A stretch of DNA of 64,000 nucleotides, taken from the NCBI GenBank assembly GCA_963806015.1, contig CAWDWM010000004.1:248001-312000 (forward strand), read 5' to 3'. Of this stretch, positions 8,037-16,128 are shown in pieces. The notes under the pieces were generated by a model. It was not told where the DNA came from. It was given only the letters and a program-made list of their open reading frames with translations, and ran no database searches. Made by a program: the position numbers and the translations under genes. Numbering within the stretch: the first letter of the stretch is position 1; each line of letters starts with the position of its first letter. This DNA is from JAOPZW01 sp963806015. GTDB lineage: Bacteria > Actinomycetota > Thermoleophilia > Solirubrobacterales > Solirubrobacteraceae.

Positions 8037-9127
8037 GCCGCAGCCCGCCCGGCGCCCTCGCGCTCCAGCAGCTGATGGATGAGCTCGACGTCGAGCACCC
8101 CCTGGACGCGACCCTCGCCGTCGACCACCGCCCCCAGCGCCAGCGGGGTGAGCAGCAGCTCGCTGAGCACATCGCGCAGCGACTCGTCGGCGCCCACCGT
8201 GGCCACCGGATGGCGCTCGCCGGCGCGCTCCCATGCCACCGGTCGCCCCGCCTCGTCGCGGATCAGCCGGAACGGCAGGCCGTTGTCGACCGGACGCAGG
8301 TCGAGGTCGCCCACGCGCGTCAGCGCGAGGCGCTTGAGCGCGCGGTCGGCGCCGACGAAGTCCTCGACGAAGCCGTCGGCGGGGGCCATGAGCAGCTCCG
8401 CCGGCGTCGCGTACTGGGCGAGCACGCCGCCCTGCTTGAGGATCGCGATGCGGTCGCCGAGCTTGATCGCCTCGTCGATATCGTGGGTCACGAAGACGAT
8501 CGTCTTGCGCAGGCGCTTCTGCAGGCGCAGCAGCTCGTTCTGCAGCCGCTCGCGGTTGATGGGGTCGATGGCCCCGAACGGCTCGTCCATGAGCATCAGC
8601 GGCGGGTCGGCGGCCAGGGCGCGGGCCACGCCCACGCGCTGGCGCTGGCCGCCGGAGAGCTGCGCGGGATAGCGGTCGCGCATCTCGGCCGGATCGAGCC
8701 CGATGAGCTCGATGAGCTCGTCGACGCGGGCACGAACCCGCTCGCGCGGCCAGCCGAGCAGGCGCGGGACGGTGGCGATGTTCTCGCCGATCGTCTCGTG
8801 CGGGAACAGCCCGATCTGCTGGATCGCGTAGCCGATCTCGCGGCGCAGCTCGGCGGGCTTGCGGGTGCGGACCGACGCGCCGCCGACGAGGATGTCGCCG
8901 CTGGTCATCTCGATCATGCGGTTGACCAGGCGCATGGCCGTCGTCTTGCCGCAGCCCGAGGGCCCCACGAGGACGCAGATGTCGCCCGCTGGGACCTCGA
9001 AGCTCAGATCCTGGATGGCCGGCTCGCCCGAGCCCTCGTAGGTCTTGGAGACGTTGCGGAACTCGAGGGTCGCCGCCCGCGGGTGCGACGACGGCCCCTC
9101 GGGCTGGGCGGCATTGGCTACGTTCAC
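8033..9127 (-). CDS. Osmoprotectant ABC transporter ATP-binding protein with C-terminal CBS region
   Basis: A 364-residue ATPase, first gene of the operon. Walker A GPSGCGKTT lies near residue 55, LSGGQRQRVG near 158, then Walker B and DEPFGAIDP. The C-terminal 110 residues resemble CBS-type regulatory repeats (VGADESLRDVLSELLLTPLALG, then VVDGEGRVQGVLD). Members of this family use that region to sense ionic strength or c-di-AMP. Translation starts at a GTG at 9127. The 119-base gap upstream must hold the operon promoter; a TAGACT hexamer on this strand lies at 9191-9196. Confidence 0.93.
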   Translation of the reverse strand: MNVANAAQPEGPSSHPRAATLEFRNVSKTYEGSGEPAIQDLSFEVPAGDICVLVGPSGCGKTTAMRLVNRMIEMTSGDILVGGASVRTRKPAELRREIGYAIQQIGLFPHETIGENIATVPRLLGWPRERVRARVDELIELIGLDPAEMRDRYPAQLSGGQRQRVGVARALAADPPLMLMDEPFGAIDPINRERLQNELLRLQKRLRKTIVFVTHDIDEAIKLGDRIAILKQGGVLAQYATPAELLMAPADGFVEDFVGADRALKRLALTRVGDLDLRPVDNGLPFRLIRDEAGRPVAWERAGERHPVATVGADESLRDVLSELLLTPLALGAVVDGEGRVQGVLDVELIHQLLEREGAGRAAA

Positions 9128-9246
9128 GGAGGAGTTCCCTCGGGGGGGAGGAAGTCCCCGATGGTAGCGAGCGGGTCGTCCCGCGAGCCCAAGTCTACTG
9201 ATCTGGTGGGAAAGGCCCGCGTCAGCGCCGGGCGCGACGCGCGCGC

Positions 9247-9984
9247 CTAGAGGCCCGCGACCCGCCGCGCGTCGGCGTGCGCGGCGTCTTCCAGCGCGTC
9301 CTCCAACTCTGCCAATGGCTCGTCGAGGCCGAGCGCGGTGGCGATCAGCCAGTCGGCGAACCAGGCGTTCTTGGGCAGCAGCGGGCCGTGGAGGTAGGTC
9401 CCGATGACGTGGTCGCGGAAGACGCCCTCAAACCCCGAGGCGCCGGTGTTGCCGTGGCCCTTGAGCACCCGGCCCAGCGGCTGCGCGCCGGCGCCCAGGT
9501 GAGTGCGGCCGCCATGGTTCTCGAAGCCGGCGAGCACGCGCGCCCCGGCCAGGCCCGGCAGGCGCACCTCGATCGCCACGTTGCCGATCAGCCGCGGGCC
9601 GTCCTCGCGCACGGTGTGCAGGTCGACCAGCCCGACCCCGGGGATGCGCTCCTCGCCGAGCTCGTAGTGGCTTCCCAGCAGCTGATAGCCGCCGCAGACG
9701 GCGAGCACCACGCGACCCGAGTCCGCGGCGGCGTGCAGCGCGTCGCGCTTGGTGTCGACCATGTCCTGCGCGCACAGCGCCTGGTCGCGGTCCTGGGCGC
9801 CGCCAATGTAGAACAGGTCGTGCGCATCGGGGTCGATCCCCTCGCCCAGCCCCGCGGGGACGACCTCGAAGCCGATCCCGCGCCACGCGCAGCGGCGCTC
9901 GAGCAGCAGCAGATTGCCGCGGTCGGCGTAGATGTTCATGAGGTCGGGGTACAGGGCGCAGACGCGCAGCGTGCGCTCAGCCAC
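9247..9984 (-). CDS. gatD: Lipid II isoglutaminyl synthase, glutamine amidotransferase subunit GatD
   Basis: A 245-residue CobB/CobQ-type class I glutaminase. The nucleophile is Cys97 in AVCGGYQLLG and the partner His199 is in TYLHGPLLPKN, the GatD signature. GatD releases ammonia from glutamine and passes it to MurT, which amidates the D-Glu of the lipid II stem peptide. MurT is encoded two genes upstream on the same strand, with a methyltransferase gene between them instead of the usual direct murT-gatD linkage. The ATG overlaps the methyltransferase stop by 8 bases. Confidence 0.93.
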   Translation of the reverse strand: MAERTLRVCALYPDLMNIYADRGNLLLLERRCAWRGIGFEVVPAGLGEGIDPDAHDLFYIGGAQDRDQALCAQDMVDTKRDALHAAADSGRVVLAVCGGYQLLGSHYELGEERIPGVGLVDLHTVREDGPRLIGNVAIEVRLPGLAGARVLAGFENHGGRTHLGAGAQPLGRVLKGHGNTGASGFEGVFRDHVIGTYLHGPLLPKNAWFADWLIATALGLDEPLAELEDALEDAAHADARRVAGL

Positions 9985-10696
9985 GGAGCATCACCACCGT
10001 CGAGCCCACGTACTCCAGCGTGGCCGGGATCCGCCGGGGCGCCTGCGCGCGCAGCCCGAAGGCGCCGGCCTCCGCGGCGAGCTCGTCGGCATCGACGCGA
10101 TCGAGCTCGATCACGTCGTCGCTGACCGTCCGGGTGCCGTCGCGCGCCACCACCTCGCGGACGCGCTCGATGGCGGCGCGGTCGCCGAGGTCGCGGATGG
10201 CCATCGGGCGGCTGGCATAGACCACGCCGTCGACCTCGCGCAGGTCGGGGACCGGGGGGTGGTCGTGGTCGGCGTCGAAGGCCTCCAGCGCGTCGGCCAG
10301 GGCGACCGCGAGCAGGCCGCCCGGGGTCAGGTGCTCGCGGACGCGGGCGAGGAAGCGCGCGCGGCCGGCGGCGCCGCCGAGGAGCTGCACCGTCTGCATC
10401 GGCACCATGACGATCGGGAAGCGGCGATCGATGGCGAAGTCGCGCGCGTCGGCCGTGACGGTGGTGATCGCGAGGCCCGCGGCGCGCTCGCACAGGGCGC
10501 CGAGGAGCTCCGCGCTGAGGTCCAGCGCGACGACCTCGTGACCGCGACGGGCGAGGTCGAGCGTCACGCGCCCGGTGCCCGCCCCGACGTCGAGCACCGG
10601 CGCGCCCTCGCGCGCGGCCAGCTCGCGCCACAGCGGCAGGTCGAGGTCGTAGCCGCCGCACTCGATGTCGTGCCAGAGGACGTCGGTCAGGCCCAC
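9977..10696 (-). CDS. Class I SAM-dependent methyltransferase inserted between murT and gatD
   Basis: A 239-residue Rossmann methyltransferase. The SAM-binding motif I is VLDVGAGTGRVTLDLARRG near residues 34-52, with the acidic motif II VVALDLS following. A later segment (ARVREHLTPGGLLAVAL) matches motifs IV-V. The frame is open far upstream, but homology starts at the GTG at 10696 (GLTDVLWHDIECGGYD), which overlaps the end of murT by 10 bases. The substrate is unknown. Its place inside the MurT/GatD operon suggests a cell-wall or lipid-linked substrate, which is inference only. The start lies inside a repeat also found at the murT start. Confidence 0.85.
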   Translation of the reverse strand: MGLTDVLWHDIECGGYDLDLPLWRELAAREGAPVLDVGAGTGRVTLDLARRGHEVVALDLSAELLGALCERAAGLAITTVTADARDFAIDRRFPIVMVPMQTVQLLGGAAGRARFLARVREHLTPGGLLAVALADALEAFDADHDHPPVPDLREVDGVVYASRPMAIRDLGDRAAIERVREVVARDGTRTVSDDVIELDRVDADELAAEAGAFGLRAQAPRRIPATLEYVGSTVVMLRG

Positions 10697-10746
10697 GGGG
10701 TCCCCCCGTCGCGCGGCCCCGCCCCCGGCGATGCTCTGGGCGGGGG
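10684..10746. repeat. Direct repeat at gene junction, copy 1 (murT end / methyltransferase start)
   Basis: The first 33 bases (10684-10716) are identical to 12084-12116, and similarity continues for about 30 more bases. On the minus strand it encodes the tail PRDGGTPWA of MurT and, in another frame, the VGLT start of the methyltransferase. It contains an internal palindrome ACGGGGtccCCCCGT. Confidence 0.75.
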
Positions 10747-12096
10747 CGTGAACGAGCCGCGGGCGGCTCCGCGGGCGACGAGCAGGTCGCGCAGGGCCAG
10801 CATCGCGGTGTAGGTGGGCAGGGCGAAGAGCCGCTCGTCGCCGCCGCTCAGCGCGCGGTCCAGGCCGGCTCCGAGGTCGGGCTCGACGGCGATGCGCTCG
10901 ACGGGAACGCCGGCGTACTTCAGGCGCAGCGCCATCTCGGCGGCGCGGGTGCCGCTGCACGTCGCGCGCCGCAAGCGGGGAGCGAGGACCTCGAAGTCGG
11001 CATCCCACACCCAGCTGACGTCGCGGCCGTCGGCGATGTTGTCGTTGAGCACGGCGAAGAGATCGTGCTCGCCGTCCTCGAGCACCAGGGTGCGCAGGAC
11101 CTCGTTCGCGCCGGCCGGGTTCTTGACCAGCAGGATCGACAGCTCGCGCCCGCCGACGCTCAGCGTCTCGGCGCGGCCGAAGGCGGGGGAGACCGCGTGC
11201 AGGCCGGCGTCGACCTGGTCGAGGGTGGCACCGAGGGCAAGCGCGAGGGCGGCGGCGCCGAGCGCGTTGTAGACGTTGTAGAGCCCGGGCAGGGGCAGGG
11301 CGATCGCGCGGGTGCCCTGCGGCGTGTGCAGCGTGAAGCGCGCGCCGCGCACGCCCTCCAGGACGATGTCGTGAGCGCTCACCTGCGGCTCGGGGCGCGT
11401 CGCGCCGCAGTTGTCGCAGTGGTAGCGGCCGAGGTGGCCGAGGTAGACGGCGTCGTAGCGGTACGGCGCGCCGCAGCGCCGGCAGTGCTTGGCGTCGCTG
11501 GCGTGCTGCATCTCGGCCAGCGCCATGGCGTCGTCCTGCACCCCGAAGTACGTCGCGCCGACGGTGCGACCCAGATCGGCGACGGTGGGGTCGTCGGCGT
11601 TGAGGACCAGCGCAGCCGAGGTCCGCGCCGCCACCGCCGCCCAGCGGTCGGCGATCGAGTCGAGCTCGCCGTAGCGGTCGAGCTGGTCGCGGAACAGGTT
11701 GGCGAGCAGCAGCGCGCGCGGCTGCAGCTCGTCGACCACCTGGCCGAGCCAGAACTCGTCGACCTCGAAGAGGCCGGTGTCGCCGTCGTCCGGGGCGTCC
11801 ATGAGCGCGGTGGCGACGCCGCCGGCCATGTTCGCGCCGGCCCGGTTGTGCACCAGCCGCGCGCCCGCGCGCTCGAGGATGCCGGCCACCATCGCCGCGG
11901 TGGTGGTCTTGCCGTTGGTGGCCGAGATCACCGCGCTGCCGCGCTGCAGGCGGGCGCCGAGGCGGGCGATGGCGTGGGGCTCCAGGCGCATCAGGAGCTT
12001 GCCGGGCAGCGAGGTGCCGCCGCGCCCGGTGCGCCGCGAGAGCGCACCGGCGGCGCGCGCGGCCGCGACCTTGACGTCGAGGGCGGTCAGGCCCAC
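10687..12096 (-). CDS. murT: Lipid II isoglutaminyl synthase, Mur-ligase subunit MurT
   Basis: A 469-residue Mur ligase-like enzyme that activates and amidates D-glutamate of the peptidoglycan precursor lipid II, using ammonia from GatD. The ATP P-loop is SATNGKTTTAAM near residue 48. A four-Cys zinc ribbon (CRRCG near residue 209, CDNCG near 232), specific to the MurT branch, interrupts the central domain. The C-terminal DUF1727 region contains LLVKNPAGANEVLRT. The GTG at 12096 is chosen because similarity begins shortly after it (LDVKVAAARAAG). It overlaps the lipid kinase gene by 10 bases, and the C-terminal tail comes from a repeated sequence. Confidence 0.93.
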   Translation of the reverse strand: MGLTALDVKVAAARAAGALSRRTGRGGTSLPGKLLMRLEPHAIARLGARLQRGSAVISATNGKTTTAAMVAGILERAGARLVHNRAGANMAGGVATALMDAPDDGDTGLFEVDEFWLGQVVDELQPRALLLANLFRDQLDRYGELDSIADRWAAVAARTSAALVLNADDPTVADLGRTVGATYFGVQDDAMALAEMQHASDAKHCRRCGAPYRYDAVYLGHLGRYHCDNCGATRPEPQVSAHDIVLEGVRGARFTLHTPQGTRAIALPLPGLYNVYNALGAAALALALGATLDQVDAGLHAVSPAFGRAETLSVGGRELSILLVKNPAGANEVLRTLVLEDGEHDLFAVLNDNIADGRDVSWVWDADFEVLAPRLRRATCSGTRAAEMALRLKYAGVPVERIAVEPDLGAGLDRALSGGDERLFALPTYTAMLALRDLLVARGAARGSFTPPPRASPGAGPRDGGTPWA

Positions 12097-12146
12097 GGGG
12101 TCCCCCCGTCGCGCGGCTCCGCACCCAGCGGTGCTGCGGACGGGGG
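12084..12146. repeat. Direct repeat at gene junction, copy 2 (lipid kinase end / murT start)
   Basis: Its first 33 bases are identical to 10684-10716. It encodes the tail PRDGGTPWA of the lipid kinase and the VGLT start of MurT, exactly as copy 1 does for MurT and the methyltransferase. Confidence 0.75.
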
Positions 12147-13034
12147 TGCCGGTAGCAGGACCTGCAGCGCGGCGGGCAGGGCGCGGAAGGTCATCGGCAG
12201 CTCGCCGACCGGGTCGCCGTCTGCGTACACGACGAACGGGCGGTCGGCCTCCACGTGGACCTCGGCGCCGCGCAGGACGCGCACGCTGGGATCGTGCACG
12301 TGCTCGCCCTTGAACACCTTCGGCAGCGTGCGCAGGAAGTGGCGCTTGCTCGTCTGCGACGAGAGCACCACGTCGAGCGCACCATCGTCGAGCTCGGCAT
12401 CGGGCGCGAGCAGCATCCCGCCCCCGTAGGCCTTGGAGTTGGCCACCGCCACGCTCCAGCCGGAGAACTGCACCCGCTCGCCGTCGACCTCGACGGTGAA
12501 GGCGGCCGGCTTCCAGGCCGCCATCGCGCGCAGCGCGCCATAGAGGTAGACGAGCTGGCCGAGCCGGGAGGGAGCCTCGTTGGCGATCCGGTTGGCGTCG
12601 GAGTCGAAGCCCAGAGAGGCGATCCCGATGTAGGGGTGGTCTCCGGCCAGGCCCAGGTCGATCGCGCTCACGGTGCCGCCGGCGATCACGTCGCACGCGG
12701 CCTCGGCGTCGAGCGGGATGCCGGCCACCCGCGCGAAGTCGTTGCCGCGCCCGCCGGGCAGGACGCCCACCACCGCGCCCGGCACGGCGCGCAACGCGCC
12801 CGCGACGGCCCCGAGCATCCCGTCGCCGCTGAGCGTGACCACCACCCGCCCGCGCTGCGCCGCACCGACGGCGAGCTCGCACGCATGACCGAGGTCGCGT
12901 GTCGCGTCGACCTCGACCGCGAGGCCGAGGGCCAGCAGCCGCGCCTCGACGGCGGGCAGCGCGCGCGCGGCGCGGCCGCCGCCGGCGGAGGGGTTGACGA
13001 TGAGGGCGACGTCCCGTGCCACGTGGCCGCTCAT
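12087..13034 (-). CDS. Diacylglycerol/sphingosine kinase-like lipid kinase (DagK/YegS family)
   Basis: A 315-residue protein with the DAGK catalytic fold, which phosphorylates diacylglycerol-like lipids using ATP. It opens with ALIVNPSAGGGRA, and the nucleotide loop reads VTLSGDGMLGAVAGA. Most relatives have GGDGT here, so Ser and Met replace Gly and Thr. The motif PGGRGNDFAR and a C-terminal half with LDDGALDVVL follow. The ATG at 13034 overlaps the upstream stop (ATGA); a GTG three codons earlier is possible. Linkage to MurT/GatD suggests envelope lipid recycling. The last ten residues come from the direct repeat. Confidence 0.87.
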   Translation of the reverse strand: MSGHVARDVALIVNPSAGGGRAARALPAVEARLLALGLAVEVDATRDLGHACELAVGAAQRGRVVVTLSGDGMLGAVAGALRAVPGAVVGVLPGGRGNDFARVAGIPLDAEAACDVIAGGTVSAIDLGLAGDHPYIGIASLGFDSDANRIANEAPSRLGQLVYLYGALRAMAAWKPAAFTVEVDGERVQFSGWSVAVANSKAYGGGMLLAPDAELDDGALDVVLSSQTSKRHFLRTLPKVFKGEHVHDPSVRVLRGAEVHVEADRPFVVYADGDPVGELPMTFRALPAALQVLLPAPPSAAPLGAEPRDGGTPWA

Positions 13035-13312
13035 CTTGACCACCCCGATTCGCGGATGAAGGTCTCGACCTCCTCGGGCTTGTCCGTGATCACGTAGGCG
13101 TCGACCATCGCGCCCTCGGTGTTGATCGTGATCGAGAGTCCGCTGGGGACGCGGCGGACCTTGGAGATCGCGGCCACGGGCCGCCCGGCGCCCATGCGCG
13201 GCGTGACCCGCCCGGTCGCCACTCGGTGCACGTCCTCGTGGGCGGCGAGACGGTCGAGCAGCCGCCGGTAGCCCTTCTTGGAGGAGTGCTTGTGGTGGGT
13301 GCGCTTCCTCAC
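13031..13312 (-). CDS. Small conserved protein, possibly DUF2103-like
   Basis: A 93-residue basic protein starting RKRTHHKHSSKKGYRRLLDRL, with a C-terminal domain containing GLSITINTEGAMVDAYVITDK. Its start (GTG at 13312) overlaps the HAD phosphatase stop by GTGA, and its stop overlaps the lipid kinase start by ATGA, so it sits inside the operon and is likely cotranslated. The His/Lys-rich start and size fit the predicted metal-binding DUF2103 family, but I am not certain. The coupling to neighbours makes it a real gene. Confidence 0.7.
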   Translation of the reverse strand: MRKRTHHKHSSKKGYRRLLDRLAAHEDVHRVATGRVTPRMGAGRPVAAISKVRRVPSGLSITINTEGAMVDAYVITDKPEEVETFIRESGWSR

Positions 13313-14103
13313 GGGGCGAGCAGCAGCTCGGCCAGCGTGGCGGCGACGAAGGCGGGGGCGGGATCGGCGTCGCGGGCCATCTGCGCGGTGCTGGCGCCGG
13401 TGAGCACGAGCGCCCCGTCGAGCCCGGCCGCGCGCGCGCCGGCCATGTCGGCGTCGAGGCGATCGCCGATCACGAGGGCGTGGCTCTCGCCCAGGCGGTC
13501 GAGGGCGGTGAGGAACAGCTGGGGCTCGGGCTTGCCCACCGAGCGCGCCTGCAGGCCGGTGGCGTACTCGACGGCGGCAACCACGGCGCCGGTGGCCGGC
13601 CAGGGCCCGTCGGGCATCGGGAAGGTCGCATCGCGGCTCGTGCACCACACCTCGGCGCCGTTCAGCGCGGCCTGCACCGCGCCCCGCAGCTCGGCGAAGT
13701 CGAGGCGCTCGTGCCCGCTGACCACGACGACCTCGGCTTGGTCGGCCTGGTCGGAGCCGTTGACGATCCGCAGGCCGGCGTCGGTCACGTGGCGGTGCAC
13801 GGCCACCGAGCCGATCACGAAGGCCGTTGCGTGCCCGGACCCGGCGAGCACGTGCTGCAGGGCGCCGCCCGCGGTGACGATCTCCTCGCGCGCGGCCTGG
13901 AAGCCGAGGCGCCACAGCTTGCGCACGAAGTCGTCCTCGCCGTGGCGCGCGTCGTTGGTCACGAACGCCAGCCGGCGCCCGGCCGCGCGCAGCGCGCCGA
14001 CGGCCTCGACCGCATTCGGCGTGGGCTCGTCGCCCACCCAAACGCAGCCGTCGAGGTCCAGGAGGAAGGTGTCGTAGGGCGCAAGGCCAGGCGCGACGGG
14101 CAC
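13309..14103 (-). CDS. HAD-superfamily phosphatase, NagD/p-nitrophenylphosphatase type
   Basis: A 264-residue hydrolase of the HAD IIA subgroup. Motif I is FLLDLDGCVW near residue 13 (nucleophile and acid Asp), motif II VTND, motif III Lys in SVGKPEPQLF, and motif IV GDRLDADMAGARAAG. These enzymes dephosphorylate sugar phosphates or nucleotides. The GTG at 14103 is selected because the upstream extension has no homology-like features and runs into the divergent gene. It is the first gene of the MurT/GatD operon; the 27-base divergent gap to the cyclophilin gene must hold both promoters. Confidence 0.9.
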   Translation of the reverse strand: MPVAPGLAPYDTFLLDLDGCVWVGDEPTPNAVEAVGALRAAGRRLAFVTNDARHGEDDFVRKLWRLGFQAAREEIVTAGGALQHVLAGSGHATAFVIGSVAVHRHVTDAGLRIVNGSDQADQAEVVVVSGHERLDFAELRGAVQAALNGAEVWCTSRDATFPMPDGPWPATGAVVAAVEYATGLQARSVGKPEPQLFLTALDRLGESHALVIGDRLDADMAGARAAGLDGALVLTGASTAQMARDADPAPAFVAATLAELLLAP

Positions 14104-14130
14104 AGGAGTGCGCCCATTATCCTCGCCGCC

Positions 14131-14781
14131 GTGCGATTGACCGTCCTGCTGTGTGCAGCGCTGCTGCTGGCTGCCTGCGGCGCCGGCGACAAGCCCGCGT
14201 CCACCGCCTCCAAGCCCGCTGCCCGCGCCCCCTGCCAGAAGGTCGCCGCGCCCGCGCCCAAGGGCGAGCAGCACCTGAGCAAGCCCACGACCACGCTGGA
14301 CGCGGGCAAGCGCTACGACGTCGACCTGCAGACCAACTGCGGGACGATCACCATCCGCCTGGCCACCGGTCGCGCGCCGAAGACGTCGGCGTCCTTCGCC
14401 GATCTCGTCAAGCGCGGCTTCTACGACGGGCTCACCTTCCACCGCGTCGTGCACGACTTCGTCATCCAGGGCGGCGACCCGCTCGGGACGGGGCTCGGCG
14501 GGCCGGGGTACACGGTGATCGAGAAGCCGCCGGGCGACCTCGCCTACACCACCGGCGTCGTCGCGATGGCCAAGACCGAGGCCGATCCCTCAGGCGCGTC
14601 GGGCAGCCAGTTCTTCATCGTCACCGCGCCCGATGCGGGGCTGCCGCCCGACTACGCCGTGGTGGGGGGCGTGGTGCGCGGCATGGACGTCGCGCAGCGG
14701 ATCGGCAAGGTGGCGGTCGACGGGCAGGGGCGCCCGACCTCGCCGGTGGTCATCGAGAAGGCGACGCTCAGAACAGAGTGA
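14131..14781 (+). CDS. Lipoprotein cyclophilin-type peptidyl-prolyl isomerase
   Basis: A 216-residue exported foldase. The signal ends in a lipobox LLAAC with Cys16. After a Ala/Pro/Lys-rich linker comes a compact cyclophilin domain: TITIRLATGRAPKTSASF, FYDGLTFHRVVHDFVIQGGDP and SGSQFFIV, including the catalytic Arg of FHRVV and the QGGDP loop. It catalyses prolyl isomerisation in secreted proteins. The GTG at 14131 gives a proper signal peptide, and a TATCCT hexamer lies 7 bases upstream. The last 14 bases overlap the convergent SRAP gene. Confidence 0.92.
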   Translation: MRLTVLLCAALLLAACGAGDKPASTASKPAARAPCQKVAAPAPKGEQHLSKPTTTLDAGKRYDVDLQTNCGTITIRLATGRAPKTSASFADLVKRGFYDGLTFHRVVHDFVIQGGDPLGTGLGGPGYTVIEKPPGDLAYTTGVVAMAKTEADPSGASGSQFFIVTAPDAGLPPDYAVVGGVVRGMDVAQRIGKVAVDGQGRPTSPVVIEKATLRTE

Positions 14782-15448
14782 GCCGCGGCAGGGCGGGCTC
14801 GAGGCAGTCGGGCTCGTCGTGGCGCGCGTCGTTGACCGCGTCGCCGACGGCGCGCATCCCGGTCTGCTCGAGCGGCACGCAGAGATCGAGCAGCGCGGCG
14901 GGCTCGGTGCCGCGGTCCAGCCACGCGTCCTCGGCGTCGCGCGGGAGCATCACCGGCATGCGGTCGTGGACGTGCGCGAGCTGCTCCGAGGCCTCGGTGG
15001 TGACGATCGCCACCGTGCGCAGCGGCTCGACGCCCTCGGCCGGGCGCCAGCTCGACCACAGCCCCGCGAAGGCGAACGGCTCGCCGTCGGGCCGCGTGAC
15101 CCACCAGGGGTGCTTGGGCTCGCCGGGGCGCTTCTCCCACTCGTAGAAGCCGTCGGCGATGACCAGGCAGCGGCGCGCGTCGCGGAAGGCGCCGTTGGTG
15201 AGCATCGTCTCCGAGCGAGCGTTGATCAGTTTCAGGGCGAGGGTCTTGGGATCCTTGGCCCAATAGGGGACGAGGCCCCAGCGCAGCAGCTCGCCGCGCG
15301 GCGCGCCCTCGCGGTCGGTGGTGACGGCCAGCACGTCGTCGCCGGGCGCGACGTTGTAGCGCGGCTGCACCGGCACCGCGTCGCCGATCGCGAAGCGCTC
15401 ACGCAGGCGCGCCGGGTCGGGCGAGGCCAGCGAGTAGCGCCCGCACAC
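14768..15448 (-). CDS. SRAP (SOS response-associated peptidase) family protein, YedK/HMCES-like
   Basis: A 226-residue protein that forms a thiazolidine DNA-protein crosslink with abasic sites in single-stranded DNA and so shields them. The catalytic Cys2 (MCGRYSL) is exposed after Met removal. Other conserved residues are Asn76 (INARSE), Glu103 (GFYEWE) and His161 (VHDRMPVML). Translation starts at a GTG at 15448. Its 3' end overlaps the convergent cyclophilin gene. A TPR-like membrane protein gene ends two bases upstream, suggesting they are cotranscribed. Confidence 0.94.
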   Translation of the reverse strand: MCGRYSLASPDPARLRERFAIGDAVPVQPRYNVAPGDDVLAVTTDREGAPRGELLRWGLVPYWAKDPKTLALKLINARSETMLTNGAFRDARRCLVIADGFYEWEKRPGEPKHPWWVTRPDGEPFAFAGLWSSWRPAEGVEPLRTVAIVTTEASEQLAHVHDRMPVMLPRDAEDAWLDRGTEPAALLDLCVPLEQTGMRAVGDAVNDARHDEPDCLEPALPRLTLF

Positions 15449-15449
15449 G

Positions 15450-16064
15450 TCAGCCGCCCTGGGCGGCGCGCGCCTTCTCGCGGGCGGTCGCCTGCCGGCG
15501 GCGCCCGAACAGCGCGAGGATGCCCAGGATCACGGCGATGATGACGATGCCGAGCAGCAGGCTGACCAGGGTGGAGGCACCGCCGAAGGGCAGCGTGACG
15601 AGCTTGGCGAGCCCGAAGCCCACCGCCAGCAGCACGATCACGAGCAGCAGGATGATCAGGAAGCCGCGCGCCTTGGAGTACCAGGGGGCGTTGGCCGGCG
15701 GCGCCAGAAGGCCCATGAGCCGCAGCAGCAGGAGTTGGCGGTTGGACGGCGGCGCCTGACCGAGGCGCTCGACGGCCGCCTTGAGGTCGTCGGGCCGGCG
15801 CTCGGCGAGGGCCAGCGACGCGTCGGCCATGCGCCGCAGCTGCATGCGCTCCTGCGGACGCGACGCGGCGATGGCGCGGCGGAAGTAGTCGCGCGCCGCG
15901 TCGGCGTCGTAGCGCTCGGCGGCGCGGGCGCCGAGAATGGCGAGCGCGGCGGCCTTGAACTTCTGCTCGCGCTGAAGCTCCTCGTCGGAGCGGTCCTGCA
16001 GCGCCTGCATGGCTGCGAGGGCGCCGCGCTGCTCGATGCGGATCTGACGGGGCTTGGGCGGCAT
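15450..16064 (-). CDS. Membrane protein with TPR-like N-terminal region
   Basis: A 204-residue protein. Residues about 1-110 are charged and helical, with a TPR-like stretch (ERYDADAARDYFRRAIAASRPQ, then MADASLALAERRP). Two membrane helices follow (residues about 137-160 and 168-192), then a basic tail RRRQATAREKARA. I do not recognise a named family. The ATG at 16064 (MPPKPRQIRIEQ) is preferred over upstream codons because a plausible minus-strand TAGATT hexamer lies at 16076-16081. It is divergent from the next gene and appears coupled to the SRAP gene. Confidence 0.7.
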   Translation of the reverse strand: MPPKPRQIRIEQRGALAAMQALQDRSDEELQREQKFKAAALAILGARAAERYDADAARDYFRRAIAASRPQERMQLRRMADASLALAERRPDDLKAAVERLGQAPPSNRQLLLLRLMGLLAPPANAPWYSKARGFLIILLLVIVLLAVGFGLAKLVTLPFGGASTLVSLLLGIVIIAVILGILALFGRRRQATAREKARAAQGG

Positions 16065-16128
16065 GGTGAAGGCAGAATCTAGCGCCATGGACCTCACCGG
16101 CCCCGTGCGCGCCTTAGACTCGCCGCCC

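Noticed and set aside
11065..12429. 454-codon plus-strand frame over murT
   Set aside because: Antisense shadow; murT has a P-loop and zinc ribbon on the minus strand.
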